Assembly: GCF_024055635.1 (NCBI RefSeq)
Contig: NZ_JAMXMB010000025.1
Span: 186,001 to 250,000, forward strand
Direction of reading: 5' to 3'
DNA from: Microbacterium yannicii
GTDB taxonomy: Bacteria; Actinomycetota; Actinomycetes; Actinomycetales; Microbacteriaceae
DNA length: 64,000 bases
Part shown: one piece after another, positions 32,795 through 42,135 of the stretch
Layout: every line of letters begins with the position of its first letter
Position numbering within the stretch: the stretch's first letter is position 1
Translations under genes and position numbers: made by a program
Notes under the pieces: generated by a model
Databases searched by the model: none
Told to the model about the DNA's origin: nothing
The model's input: the letters and a program-made list of their open reading frames with translations, nothing else

Positions 32795-35700
32795 GTGTCG
32801 AGCCAGGTGACGGGCGTCGGGGTTTCGAACGAGGGAGAGTTCGGAGCGAACGAGTGGCTCGTCGAGGAACTGTACGAACAGTTCAAAATCGACAGGAACT
32901 CCGTCGACAAGGCGTGGTGGCCCGTTCTCGAGGCCTACCACCCTGCCGACGGCGCAGCACCGGAGGCACCCCCCGCGCCGGCCGCGCAGCCGGCACCGGC
33001 GGACGCCGCGCCGGCAGCAGCAGCAGCCCCGGCAGCAGCAGCAGCCCCGGCGGCGGCAGCAGCGCCGGCAGCGGCATCCGAGCCCCATCCGGTGACGGCG
33101 CCGACCCCCGTGATCGGCGCACAGCCGGTGGCGCGCACCACCGCCCGGCCTGCCGCACCGCAGCCGATCCCGGCGCAGGCGCCGAAGGCCCAGCCCTCGT
33201 CGGCGGAGGCGCAGGCCGAAGCCGACGTCGTCACGACGCTGCGAGGTATGCCGAAGACCCTCGCGGCGAACATGGACGAGTCGCTGACCGTCCCGACCGC
33301 GACCAGCGTCCGCACGGTGCCCGCGAAGCTGATGATCGACAACCGCATCGTCATCAACAACCACATGGCACGCACGCGCGGCGGCAAGGTGAGCTTCACG
33401 CACCTGATCGGCTGGGCGATCATCCAGGCGCTCAAGGAGTTCCCGAGCCAGAACGTGTTCTACGCCGAGATCGACGGCAAGCCGTCGGTCGTCGCTCCCG
33501 CGCACATCAACCTCGGCATCGCGATCGACCTCCCGCGGCCCGACGGCACGCGGGCGCTGCTGGTGCCGAGCATCAAGCGCGCCGACCGGCTGACGTTCAG
33601 CGAGTACCTCACCACGTACGAGGACCTCATCGTCCGGGCGCGCGGCAACAAGCTCACCGCGGCCGACTTCCAGGGCACCACGATCTCGCTCACCAACCCG
33701 GGCGGCATCGGCACCGTGCACTCGGTGCCGCGCCTCATGAAGGGCCAGGGCTGCATCGTCGGCGCCGGCGCCCTCGAGTACCCCGCCGAGTTCCAGGGCG
33801 CGAGCGACAAGACGCTCAACGAGCTCGCCATCGGCAAGACGATCACGCTCACCAGCACCTACGACCACCGCGTCATCCAGGGCGCCGGCTCGGGCGAGTT
33901 CCTCAAGAAGGTGCACGAGCTGCTCATCGGCCAGCGCGGCTTCTACGACGACATCTTCGCCGCGCTGCGCATCCCCTACGCCCCCATCCACTGGGCCGCC
34001 GACATCAACGTCGACCTCGCCGAGCGCGTCGACAAGACCGCTCGGGTGCAGGAGCTCATCAACTCGTTCCGGGTGCGCGGCCACCTCATGGCCGACACCG
34101 ACCCGCTCGAGTACGTGCAGCGCACGCACCCCGACCTCGAGATCGAGAACCACGGACTGACGTTCTGGGACCTCGACCGCGAGTTCGTCACGAACGGATT
34201 CGGCGGCAAGCGGCAGATGAAGCTGCGCGACATCCTCGGCGTCCTGCGCGACTCGTACTGCCGCACGATCGGCATCGAGTACATGCACATCCAGGACCCC
34301 GGGCAGCGCGCGTGGTTCCAGGAGAACGTCGAGATCAAGTACCAGAAGCCGGGTCACGACGAGCAGCTGCGCATCCTCGACAAGCTGAACCAGGCCGAGG
34401 CGTTCGAGACGTTCCTGCAGACGAAGTACGTCGGGCAGAAGCGCTTCAGCCTCGAGGGCGGCGAGTCGCTGATCCCCCTCCTCGACGAGATCCTCCAGGG
34501 TGCGGCCGGGGCAGGTCTGGACGGCGCCGCGATCGGCATGGCGCACCGCGGTCGCCTGAACGTGCTGACCAACATCGCCGGCAAGACCTACGGCCAGGTG
34601 TTCCGCGAGTTCGAGGGCTCCGTGGCGATCGGCTCGAAGAGCGGATCGGGTGACGTCAAGTACCACCTCGGCACCGAGGGCACCTTCGTCGCCGACGACG
34701 ACTCCGAGCTGCCGGTGTATCTCGCCGCCAACCCGTCGCACCTCGAGACGGTGGACGGCGTGCTGGAGGGCATCGTCCGCGCCAAGCAGGACCGCAAGCC
34801 CATCGGCACCTTCACGTGGCTGCCGATCCTCGTGCACGGCGATGCGGCCTTCTCGGGCCAGGGCGTCGTCGTCGAGACGCTGCAGATGTCGCAGCTGCGC
34901 GGCTACCGTACCGGCGGCACCGTGCACGTCGTCGTCAACAACCAGGTGGGCTTCACCACCACCCCCACCGATGCCCGCACCTCGGTGTACGCCACCGACG
35001 TCGCGAAGACCATCCAGGCGCCGATCTTCCACGTGAACGGCGACGACCCGGAGGCCGTCACGCGGGTCGCCCAGCTGGCATTCGCGTACCGCGAGCGCTT
35101 CCACCGCGACGTCGTGGTCGACCTCGTCTGCTACCGCCGACGCGGGCACAACGAGGGCGACGACCCCTCGATGACGCAGCCGCTCATGACGAACCTCATC
35201 GAGGCGAAGCGCTCGGTCCGCCGGCTGTACACCGAGGCCCTCGTCGGTCGCGGCGACATCACCGAGGAGGAGTACGAGAAGGCGAAGCAGGACTTCCAGA
35301 ACCGCCTCGAGATCGCCTTCGCCGAGACGCACGCGGCCGAGACCGGCTCGTCGCCGGTCGTCGTGCCGGACGTCGCCGAGCAGCCGGCAGCCGGGGAGCC
35401 CGAGACCACCGGGGTCTCCCGCGAGATGGTCGGGCTGATCGGCGACACCTTCGTCAACAAGCCCGAGAACTTCACGGTGCACAACAAGCTGCAGCAGCTG
35501 CTCGACAAGCGCCTCGACATGAGCCGCAACGGCTCTATCGACTGGGGCTTCGGCGAGCTGCTGGCCTTCGGCTCGCTGCTGCTGGAGAAGACCAACGTGC
35601 GTCTCGCCGGCCAGGACTCGCGCCGCGGCACCTTCGTGCAGCGCCACGCCGTGCTCCACGACCGTTCGAACGGCCAGGAGTGGATCCCGCTGACCAACCT

Positions 35701-36559
35701 CAGCGAGGATCAGGGTCGCTTCTACGTCTACGATTCGCTCCTCAGCGAGTACGCGGCGATGGCGTTCGAGTACGGCTACTCGGTCGAGCGAGCCGACTCG
35801 CTGGTGCTGTGGGAGGCGCAGTTCGGCGACTTCGGCAACGGCGCGCAGTCGGTCATCGACGAGTTCATCTCGTCGGCCGACCAGAAGTGGGGCCAGCAGT
35901 CGAGCGTCGTGCTGCTGCTCCCCCACGGCTATGAAGGCCAGGGTCCCGACCACTCCTCGGCGCGCATCGAGCGCTACCTGCAGATGTGCGCGCAGGACAA
36001 CATGACGGTTGCGCGACCCTCGACGCCGGCGTCGTACTTCCACCTGCTGCGCCGCCAGGCCTACGCGCGTCCCCGCCGCCCGCTCATCGTGTTCACCCCG
36101 AAGGCGATGCTGCGTCTGCGCGGCGCGACGAGCCCGGTCGAGGACTTCCTCACCGGCAAGTTCGAACCGGTGCTCGACGACAACCGCGGCGTGGACAAGT
36201 CGGCCGTCAAGCGGGTGCTGCTGCACGCGGGCAAGATCCACTGGGATCTGCGGGCCGAGCTCGACAAGAACCCGAACCCGGCGGTCGCGCTGGTGCGGCT
36301 GGAGCAGTACTACCCGGCGCCCGTCGACGAGCTCAACGCCGTCGTCGACTCGTATCCGAACGCCGAACTGGTGTGGGTGCAGGACGAACCTGAGAACCAG
36401 GGCGCCTGGCCGTTCATCGCGCTCGAAGTCGTGAAGCACCTGCGCGGTCGCACCATCCGCCGCATCTCTCGCGCGTCCGCGGCATCCACCGCCACCGGCT
36501 CGCCGAAGGTGCACGCCGCAGAGCAGGCAGCCATCATGCAGGAGGCGCTCTCCGTCTAG
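32795..36559 (+). CDS. kgd: Multifunctional 2-oxoglutarate decarboxylase/dehydrogenase E1 with succinyltransferase domain
   Basis: A 1254-residue actinobacterial fusion of an E2-type acyltransferase domain and E1o. It starts with SSQVTGVGVSNEGEFGANEWLVEELYEQF, then an Ala/Pro-rich linker (about 60-110), the acyltransferase domain ending in YDHRVIQGAGSGEF (356-369; the usual catalytic Asp is Gln, as in other Kgd proteins), and the ThDP-dependent E1 domain (GMAHRGRLNVL, RRRGHNEGDDPS). It oxidises 2-oxoglutarate in the TCA cycle with shared E2/E3 partners elsewhere. Start GTG 32795 matches the conserved N-terminus; the 18 residues available upstream do not. Confidence 0.96.
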   Translation: MSSQVTGVGVSNEGEFGANEWLVEELYEQFKIDRNSVDKAWWPVLEAYHPADGAAPEAPPAPAAQPAPADAAPAAAAAPAAAAAPAAAAAPAAASEPHPVTAPTPVIGAQPVARTTARPAAPQPIPAQAPKAQPSSAEAQAEADVVTTLRGMPKTLAANMDESLTVPTATSVRTVPAKLMIDNRIVINNHMARTRGGKVSFTHLIGWAIIQALKEFPSQNVFYAEIDGKPSVVAPAHINLGIAIDLPRPDGTRALLVPSIKRADRLTFSEYLTTYEDLIVRARGNKLTAADFQGTTISLTNPGGIGTVHSVPRLMKGQGCIVGAGALEYPAEFQGASDKTLNELAIGKTITLTSTYDHRVIQGAGSGEFLKKVHELLIGQRGFYDDIFAALRIPYAPIHWAADINVDLAERVDKTARVQELINSFRVRGHLMADTDPLEYVQRTHPDLEIENHGLTFWDLDREFVTNGFGGKRQMKLRDILGVLRDSYCRTIGIEYMHIQDPGQRAWFQENVEIKYQKPGHDEQLRILDKLNQAEAFETFLQTKYVGQKRFSLEGGESLIPLLDEILQGAAGAGLDGAAIGMAHRGRLNVLTNIAGKTYGQVFREFEGSVAIGSKSGSGDVKYHLGTEGTFVADDDSELPVYLAANPSHLETVDGVLEGIVRAKQDRKPIGTFTWLPILVHGDAAFSGQGVVVETLQMSQLRGYRTGGTVHVVVNNQVGFTTTPTDARTSVYATDVAKTIQAPIFHVNGDDPEAVTRVAQLAFAYRERFHRDVVVDLVCYRRRGHNEGDDPSMTQPLMTNLIEAKRSVRRLYTEALVGRGDITEEEYEKAKQDFQNRLEIAFAETHAAETGSSPVVVPDVAEQPAAGEPETTGVSREMVGLIGDTFVNKPENFTVHNKLQQLLDKRLDMSRNGSIDWGFGELLAFGSLLLEKTNVRLAGQDSRRGTFVQRHAVLHDRSNGQEWIPLTNLSEDQGRFYVYDSLLSEYAAMAFEYGYSVERADSLVLWEAQFGDFGNGAQSVIDEFISSADQKWGQQSSVVLLLPHGYEGQGPDHSSARIERYLQMCAQDNMTVARPSTPASYFHLLRRQAYARPRRPLIVFTPKAMLRLRGATSPVEDFLTGKFEPVLDDNRGVDKSAVKRVLLHAGKIHWDLRAELDKNPNPAVALVRLEQYYPAPVDELNAVVDSYPNAELVWVQDEPENQGAWPFIALEVVKHLRGRTIRRISRASAASTATGSPKVHAAEQAAIMQEALSV

Positions 36560-36570
36560 CCCTCGCCTGT

Positions 36571-36622
36571 CGATCCGGCCCCGGACGCCCTCACACGTGA
36601 GGACGCGTCCGGGGCCGGATCG
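36571..36622. terminator. Two-tier terminator between kgd and the amino-acid permease
   Basis: An 18-bp perfect outer stem (36571-36588 with 36605-36622) encloses a second six-bp hairpin (CCTCAC-AC-GTGAGG, 36589-36602). It lies between two convergent stops and can serve both strands. Confidence 0.8.
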
Positions 36623-36624
36623 CG

Positions 36625-38019
36625 TCAGGCCGGGACTGCCGTCGTCTTCACCTCGACGACAGTCCCGGAATCGGCGACGGGCGTACCCTCCCGTCGCCCG
36701 CCACCCGGCTCGACGGCGGGTCGCGGCGAAGGGCGCAGCCGCTGCCAGACTGTCACGGCGATCGCCGCACACGCCAGGACGGCGGCCGGCAGCAGATTCG
36801 CCCCGGCGAGCACCAACAGCCCAACCGAGAGCACCGCGGCGATCACGGCCATGAACCAGCCCGCGCTGAGGCGCGGAAGGATGAGCGTGGCGGCGATCAT
36901 GCCGGCGGTGTAGATCGACACCATGTTGCTCGTGTGGATCAGGATGAAGGTCTCCAGGTGCCCGCCGGTCGCGAGCGCGATCACGCAGTAGAAGACGGCG
37001 ATCGCAAAGGTCACGAGCAGCGCCCGCCGCGGCACCTCCCCGGCACCGGCGCCGGGCGCGAGGAAGCGCGGCAGGTCACCCGAGGCGGCGAGCGACGCGC
37101 CCAGCTTGCCGAACGCGGCGAGATACGCGTTCATGACCCCGAGCACGACGATCGTGGCGATGGCGCCGATCGCTGTCGGGCCGAACCCGGGGGCGACGGC
37201 TTCGGCGAGCGCCAGGAGCGGCACGACGCCGGCCCCGGCCCTCTCCCCCAGCACGCCCACCGTGACCACCTGCAGCAGCAGGTAGGCGAGCCCGGTCACC
37301 ACGAGCGCGATGGCGGTGGCGAGGGGGATGCTGCGGCGCGGGTCGCGGAACTCCCCCGAGATGTGCGTGCCGACCTCCCAGCCGGCGAAGGCCCAGACGA
37401 ACAGGCTGATCGCGCTGCCCACGCCTCCCCACCCGTGCGGCAGGAACGGCGTGAAGTGCGCTGCCTCGACGGCCGGGAACGCCGTGGCCACGACGAAGAC
37501 GACGATGCCCACCAGCAGCCCGGTGAGCACGAACTGGACCCATCCGGCCACCCGCACGCCCAGCATGTTGACGGCGAAGGGCGGCACCAGGAACGCGAAC
37601 ATCAGGATCGGCACGGCCGCCCGGTCGATGTGCAGGATCGCGGTCAGGTACTCGGCGCCCAGAGCCGCCAGCACCGGGAACCCCGCAGCCACGCCGAAGT
37701 AGAACCAGTAGCCGGTGGCACGGGCCGCCGTGCGCCCGAGCGCTCGGCGCACGTAGCTGGCCACGCCGCCCGGATCGGGGTAGCGAGCCGCGAGCGCGGC
37801 GAACGTTCCCGCGAGCGGCACCGAGAGCACGATGACGGCGAGCACCGACACGATCGACGCGGGGCCGGCGGCGTCGGCCGCGAGGCCGGGCAGCACCAGG
37901 AGTCCGGTGCCGAGCACAGCGGCGACGTACAGCGCCGTGCCCTGCACGACGCCGAGACCGCCGCGGGGACGCCCCTGGGGCCTGAGTCGGCCGTGGGTCG
38001 GGAGTCGGCGCGGTGTCAC
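36625..38019 (-). CDS. APC family amino-acid permease (YjeH-like)
   Basis: A 464-residue transporter with about 12 helices. It starts RGGLGVVQGTALYVAAVLGTGLLVLPGLAA, the APC helix-1 unwound segment GTGLLVLPG, and has FVWAFAGWEVGTHISGEFRDPRRSIP in helix 6. The C-terminus is a hydrophilic tail. It probably exports or imports amino acids; substrate unknown. GTG 38019 chosen because residues encoded further upstream are low-complexity and basic. Convergent with kgd. Confidence 0.88.
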   Translation of the reverse strand: MTPRRLPTHGRLRPQGRPRGGLGVVQGTALYVAAVLGTGLLVLPGLAADAAGPASIVSVLAVIVLSVPLAGTFAALAARYPDPGGVASYVRRALGRTAARATGYWFYFGVAAGFPVLAALGAEYLTAILHIDRAAVPILMFAFLVPPFAVNMLGVRVAGWVQFVLTGLLVGIVVFVVATAFPAVEAAHFTPFLPHGWGGVGSAISLFVWAFAGWEVGTHISGEFRDPRRSIPLATAIALVVTGLAYLLLQVVTVGVLGERAGAGVVPLLALAEAVAPGFGPTAIGAIATIVVLGVMNAYLAAFGKLGASLAASGDLPRFLAPGAGAGEVPRRALLVTFAIAVFYCVIALATGGHLETFILIHTSNMVSIYTAGMIAATLILPRLSAGWFMAVIAAVLSVGLLVLAGANLLPAAVLACAAIAVTVWQRLRPSPRPAVEPGGGRREGTPVADSGTVVEVKTTAVPA

Positions 38020-38176
38020 CGATCCAGTGTGGTCGCGACACCCGCTGCCGTGCGCCCGTCCCCCCGCCGTCCCGCGACGGATTCCTGCCAACCCGGGGCA
38101 TCACCGGCGATCCTCATCTGAGGAGCTGAGCCGACGTGAGGCCCCCGCGACGGCGTGTCGGTCCTCGTCTCGGCTC

Positions 38177-38196
38177 GCGTCCTCGAATGAGGACGC
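38177..38196 (-). terminator. Possible terminator after glpD
   Basis: Eight-bp stem GCGTCCTC/GAGGACGC with loop GAAT, 17 bases past the glpD stop. The rest of 38020-38212 holds only a weak palindrome (TCCTCATCTGAGGA, 38111-38124). Confidence 0.5.
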
Positions 38197-38212
38197 ACGA
38201 CGACGGTGCTCG

Positions 38213-39772
38213 TCAGCCCTCGAGAGGCGTGACCCCGGCGCGGGCGAACGCGGCGGCCGCGGCATCCGTCGACGCCTCACGGTCCGCCTCGACCAGCCCC
38301 AGCCGCGTGCGACGGTCGAGGAGGTCGGCGATGCTCAGCGCACCCTCGACGGCGACTCCCCACTGGAGTTCCTGGGGTGTCACACCGCACGCGGCTGGGG
38401 GTCCGTCCGGGAGCGAGGCGGCGTACGGCGCCTCGGCGCCGAAGCGGCGCACGAAGCGCGAGGGCGCGGCGATCTCACTCCGTCGAAGCCGGGGCCACGC
38501 ACCCACGAGCGGGATCGACCGGGTGGCTGAGGGCCGCGAGGGCAGCCCGGGGTCGCGGCGGATCACCGCGTCGACGGCATCCTCCGCCATGCGCCGGTAG
38601 GTGGTGAGCTTGCCTCCGACGATGCTCAGCACGCCCGACGACGACTCGATGATCGCGTGGCGGCGCGAGAGGTCGCTGGTGTCGTCGTCCTCCGCACCCG
38701 CCAGGAGCGGACGCAGCCCGGCGAAGGTCGCCAGCACGTCGGTGCGCTTGAGGGGATCCGCCAGCACGGTGTTGACGGTGGCCAGAAGCGTCTCGATCTC
38801 GGCCTCGGTGGCGTGCGCGACATCGGGGATCGGGCCGTCCGCCGGAACGTCGGTGAGTCCGATGTAGGTGCGCCCGTGCTGTGCCGGCAGCGTGAACACG
38901 AAGCGGTTCGCCGATCCGGGAATCGGCACCGTGAGCGAGACGTCCGAACCACCGAACCGCGCGGTCGAGACCACGAGGTGGGTGCCGCGGCTGGGCCGCA
39001 ACCGCACCTCGGGATCGAGGTCGCCCGCCCACACGCCGGTCGCGCTCACCACCGCGCGGGCAGCGACCTCGACGGTCGCGCCGGTCACCAGGTCGCGCAG
39101 TCGCGCCGAACGGCCGGTGACCGAGACGGCTTCGACCCGGGTGAGGACGGATGCCCCGTGCCCGGCGGCCGTCCGCGCCACCGCGACGACCAGCCGGGCG
39201 TCGTCGATGAGCTGCCCGTCCCAGCCCCGCACCCCACCCCGCAGGTCGTCGGCGCGCACGGACGGGGCGAGACGGAGGGTCTCGGCGCGACTGATCGCCC
39301 CCGGGCCGGGCAGGACCGCACCGGGAGTGCCGACTGCGCGGCGCAGGCCGTCGCCCATCTGGTAGCCGAGTCCGATGTACGCACCGCGCGCGAGGTGGCC
39401 GGGTCCGTGCAGCGGCACGACCTGGGCCAGCGGTCGCGTGAGGTGCGGCGCGGTGCGGGTGAGGAGGATGTGGCGCTCGAGGGCGCTCTCCCGCGCGATC
39501 GCGATCTGCGCGGAGGCGAGATAACGCAGGCCGCCGTGCACGAGCTTCGAGCTGAACCGGCTGGTCCCGTGCGCGAGGTCGTGCCGCTCGACCAGCACCG
39601 TGCGCAGGCCGCGGCTCGCGGCATCCAGGGCGATTCCCACTCCGGTGATGCCGCCGCCGATGACGAGCACGTCGATCTCGCGGCCCTCGGCCAACGCGTC
39701 GAGCTCTCGAGCGCGGCGAGCGGCGGTGAGGGCGGTGGGCGAGGGCGTACGTCCCACGATTCGCTCCGTCAC
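38213..39772 (-). CDS. glpD: Glycerol-3-phosphate dehydrogenase/oxidase
   Basis: A 519-residue flavoprotein that oxidises glycerol-3-phosphate to DHAP at the membrane. It has FAD-binding VIGGGITGVGIALDAASRG near residues 37-55, GTSRFSSKLVHGGLRYL and the C-terminal GGKLTTYRRMAEDAVDAV typical of GlpD. Starts with GTG. It lies downstream of the TetR gene on the same strand with a 67-base gap that holds two copies of ACATAATG (39789-39796 and 39806-39813), a possible operator. Function is linked to the divergent alkyl-DHAP-synthase-like gene through DHAP. Confidence 0.93.
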   Translation of the reverse strand: MTERIVGRTPSPTALTAARRARELDALAEGREIDVLVIGGGITGVGIALDAASRGLRTVLVERHDLAHGTSRFSSKLVHGGLRYLASAQIAIARESALERHILLTRTAPHLTRPLAQVVPLHGPGHLARGAYIGLGYQMGDGLRRAVGTPGAVLPGPGAISRAETLRLAPSVRADDLRGGVRGWDGQLIDDARLVVAVARTAAGHGASVLTRVEAVSVTGRSARLRDLVTGATVEVAARAVVSATGVWAGDLDPEVRLRPSRGTHLVVSTARFGGSDVSLTVPIPGSANRFVFTLPAQHGRTYIGLTDVPADGPIPDVAHATEAEIETLLATVNTVLADPLKRTDVLATFAGLRPLLAGAEDDDTSDLSRRHAIIESSSGVLSIVGGKLTTYRRMAEDAVDAVIRRDPGLPSRPSATRSIPLVGAWPRLRRSEIAAPSRFVRRFGAEAPYAASLPDGPPAACGVTPQELQWGVAVEGALSIADLLDRRTRLGLVEADREASTDAAAAAFARAGVTPLEG

Positions 39773-39839
39773 GAGCTATGCCCGCAGCACATAATGAATC
39801 GCCAACATAATGTAGGTGCGACACTGAGATTGCGGCGCG

Positions 39840-40433
39840 TCACCGTGGCCCAGCCTCTCCATCGCCGGGCGCGAGGTACCCGCGCAGCGCCAGCCCGAGC
39901 TCGGTGCGCCACGCCTGCTCCGGGAGCCACTCGGCCACGAGAGGTGCCGACTGCACCGCGGACTGGGCGATGAGCAGCACCATCGCGGCGAGCTGCGCAG
40001 GATCGCCGCTGCGGACGTATCCCGCCCGCTGTCCTGCCGTGATGCGCCGCGCGGTCTCCGCGTGGATCGCGCGCTGACTTCTGCCCAGCCGGTCGAGGAT
40101 GTAGTGCGCGAAGAGCTCCGGATCGGTGTCGCGCAGGCGATCGACGAGCGGCAGCCGGCGCACGTGGTCGGCGGTCTCGACGAGGAGCCCCGCAAGCTCG
40201 TTCAGGTCGGCGCACTCGCGCTCGCCGGCGGGCAGGGCCGCGACGAGCTCGCGCGTCACGAGGGCCGCGAACACGGCCTGCGCGTCCGGCCAGTAGCGGT
40301 ACAGCGTCTGACGTGCGATGCCGCAGCGGCGCGCGATATCGGATGCCGTCGTCCGGCGGATCCCGTGCGCGAGCACCTCCTCGAGCGCAGCGTCGAGGAT
40401 CGCCGTCTCCGTGTCGGGCGCTCCCTCAGCCAT
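39840..40433 (-). CDS. TetR/AcrR family transcriptional regulator
   Basis: A 197-residue regulator with an N-terminal HTH: TETAILDAALEEVLAHGIRRTTASDIARRCGIARQTLYRYWPD, helix-turn-helix about residues 28-47. Then comes an all-helical ligand-binding domain. It lies between glpD and the divergent FAD oxidase. A 23-bp dyad (40435-40457) overlaps both promoters, so it probably represses itself and its neighbours. ATG six bases after TATGGT. Ligand unknown. Confidence 0.92.
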   Translation of the reverse strand: MAEGAPDTETAILDAALEEVLAHGIRRTTASDIARRCGIARQTLYRYWPDAQAVFAALVTRELVAALPAGERECADLNELAGLLVETADHVRRLPLVDRLRDTDPELFAHYILDRLGRSQRAIHAETARRITAGQRAGYVRSGDPAQLAAMVLLIAQSAVQSAPLVAEWLPEQAWRTELGLALRGYLAPGDGEAGPR

Positions 40434-40434
40434 G

Positions 40435-40457
40435 TGACAACCATACAGAATGTGTCA
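40435..40457. promoter_or_regulatory. Putative TetR operator in a divergent promoter
   Basis: TGACA-N13-TGTCA inverted repeat covering the -10 hexamers TATGGT (minus, 40440-40445) and the left edge of CATACT (plus, 40456-40461). Only 34 bases separate the two start codons. Confidence 0.45.
40440..40445 (-). promoter_or_regulatory. Leaderless -10 element of the TetR gene
   Basis: TATGGT ends six bases before the ATG at 40433. Confidence 0.5.
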
Positions 40458-40461
40458 TACT
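40456..40461 (+). promoter_or_regulatory. Leaderless -10 element of the FAD oxidase gene
   Basis: CATACT ends six bases before the ATG at 40468; a GTGACA at 40434-40439 with a 16-base spacer can serve as -35. An in-frame ATG at 40450 would sit upstream of the transcript start. Confidence 0.55.
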
Positions 40462-40467
40462 GTCGCC

Positions 40468-42135
40468 ATGGTTGCGCCGGCGCACACAGACCCTCCGGGC
40501 GACGCCGCTCCCCCGCGTCCTCTCGCCGTGCCGACACCCCGCCCCCGCAGCTCCTGGGACTCCTGGGGTACCGAGCCCGCCCGCCTGCCTCCCGCGGCGA
40601 AGGCCATCGTGGCGACCCTGCTGCCCGGCAAGGCGCATCCCGTGCGGCGCCGCGCCGCGCCCCGACTCACCCCGTCGCTGCTCCCGGATGCCGACTTCGA
40701 CGCGCTCGCCGGGATCCTCGGCGATGCGCACCTGACCCGCACCGACGAAGGCCGGGTGCTGCACCTCGGCGGCAAGAGCACGCCCGACCTTCTGCGCCGC
40801 CGGCTCGACGATCCGCAGGCGGCTCCCGACGCCGTCGCCTCGCCCGCCGACCACGACGAGGTCGGCGCCGTGCTGCGTCTCTGTGCCGCCCGCGGCATCG
40901 CCGTCGTGCCGTTCGGAGGCGGCACGTCGGTCGTCGGGGGCGTCGACCCCGACCGGGGCGCTCATCACGCAGTGATCGCGCTGGACCTGACCCGCACGGC
41001 CGCCCTCCTCGCGCTCGACGAGGTGTCGCTGCTCGCGACGTTCGGCGCCGGCACCACCGGGCCGCAGGCGGAGGAGATGCTCGGAGCACGCGGCCTCACG
41101 CTCGGCCACTTCCCCCAGAGCTTCGCCTACGCCTCGCTGGGCGGCTACGCCGCGACACGCTCGAGCGGCCAGGCGTCGCGGGGGTACGGCCGCTTCGACG
41201 ACCTCGTCCACGCGCTCCGTGTCGCCACCCCGGCGGGCGACCTCGCCCTCGGCCGCTCCCCCGCGAGTGCCGCCGGGCCCGATCTGCGCCAGCTGTTCCT
41301 CGGCTCCGAAGGGGCCTTCGGCGTCCTCACCGAGGTGACGGTCCGGGTCCGCCCCGTCCCCGCCGCGACCGCCTATCGCGCGTGGTCGTTCCCCGACTTC
41401 ATGTCGGGTGCCGCGGCGTTCCGCGAGGCCACGCAGCGCGGCATCCGTCCCACCGTCCTGCGGCTCAGCGACGAGACCGAGACGCGCGTGAACGCCGCGA
41501 TGGGCGGCCATCTCACCCGCCTGCGCGGATGCCTCGCCGTCGCCACCTTCGAGAGCGCGACCGCTTCGGAAGCCGAAGCCGCACGTGACGACCTCGACCG
41601 CGTCTTCACCGCCCACGGCGCGACGTCGCGCGGGGAGGATCCGGCCCGATCGTGGGAGCGGGGACGCTTCGCGTCTCCGGCTCTGCGCGACGCGCTGATG
41701 GACACCGGCGTACTCGCCGAGACGCTCGAGACCGCCACCACGTGGGCCAACCTGCCCGCCCTCAAGCGCGCCGTCACCACCGCGCTGACCGAGAGCCTCG
41801 CCGCGACCGGCACGAAGCCGATCGTGCTCTGCCACATCTCGCACGTGTACCCGGCGGGCGCGTCGCTCTATTTCACCGTGGTCGCGGCGCTCACCGACGA
41901 TCCGCAGACCCAGTGGAGACGGGCGAAGGATGCCGCGTCCCACGCCATCACGGACGCCCACGGCACCATCACCCACCATCACGCCGTCGGGCGCGACCAC
42001 CGTCCGTACCTGGAGGCGGAGATCGGCACCCTGGGTGTCGAGGTCCTCCGTGCGGTGAAGGCCGTGCTCGATCCGACGGGCATCATGAACCCGGGCGCAC
42101 TCGTGGTCCCGCCGGCCCCCACCGAACGCGCATGA
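40468..42135 (+). CDS. FAD-binding oxidase related to alkyldihydroxyacetonephosphate synthase
   Basis: A 555-residue VAO/PCMH-fold flavoprotein. Alkyl-DHAP-synthase hallmarks: SSWDSWG near residue 28, FAD-binding VVPFGGGTSVVGGV, the GHFPQSFAYASLGGYAATRSSGQAS block, HISHVYPAGASLYFT and the triple histidine ITHHHAVG near residue 504, which in ADPS includes the catalytic His. That enzyme swaps the acyl chain of acyl-DHAP for a fatty alcohol to make ether lipids; bacterial homologues may have other substrates. It is divergent from TetR/glpD and coupled to a lipid kinase. Confidence 0.88.
   Translation: MVAPAHTDPPGDAAPPRPLAVPTPRPRSSWDSWGTEPARLPPAAKAIVATLLPGKAHPVRRRAAPRLTPSLLPDADFDALAGILGDAHLTRTDEGRVLHLGGKSTPDLLRRRLDDPQAAPDAVASPADHDEVGAVLRLCAARGIAVVPFGGGTSVVGGVDPDRGAHHAVIALDLTRTAALLALDEVSLLATFGAGTTGPQAEEMLGARGLTLGHFPQSFAYASLGGYAATRSSGQASRGYGRFDDLVHALRVATPAGDLALGRSPASAAGPDLRQLFLGSEGAFGVLTEVTVRVRPVPAATAYRAWSFPDFMSGAAAFREATQRGIRPTVLRLSDETETRVNAAMGGHLTRLRGCLAVATFESATASEAEAARDDLDRVFTAHGATSRGEDPARSWERGRFASPALRDALMDTGVLAETLETATTWANLPALKRAVTTALTESLAATGTKPIVLCHISHVYPAGASLYFTVVAALTDDPQTQWRRAKDAASHAITDAHGTITHHHAVGRDHRPYLEAEIGTLGVEVLRAVKAVLDPTGIMNPGALVVPPAPTERA

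Noticed and set aside
32720..36772. 1350-residue open frame antisense to kgd
   Set aside because: It has no family motif and reads as a Val/Leu/Asp/Arg-rich complement of the kgd codons; such shadows are common in high-GC DNA.
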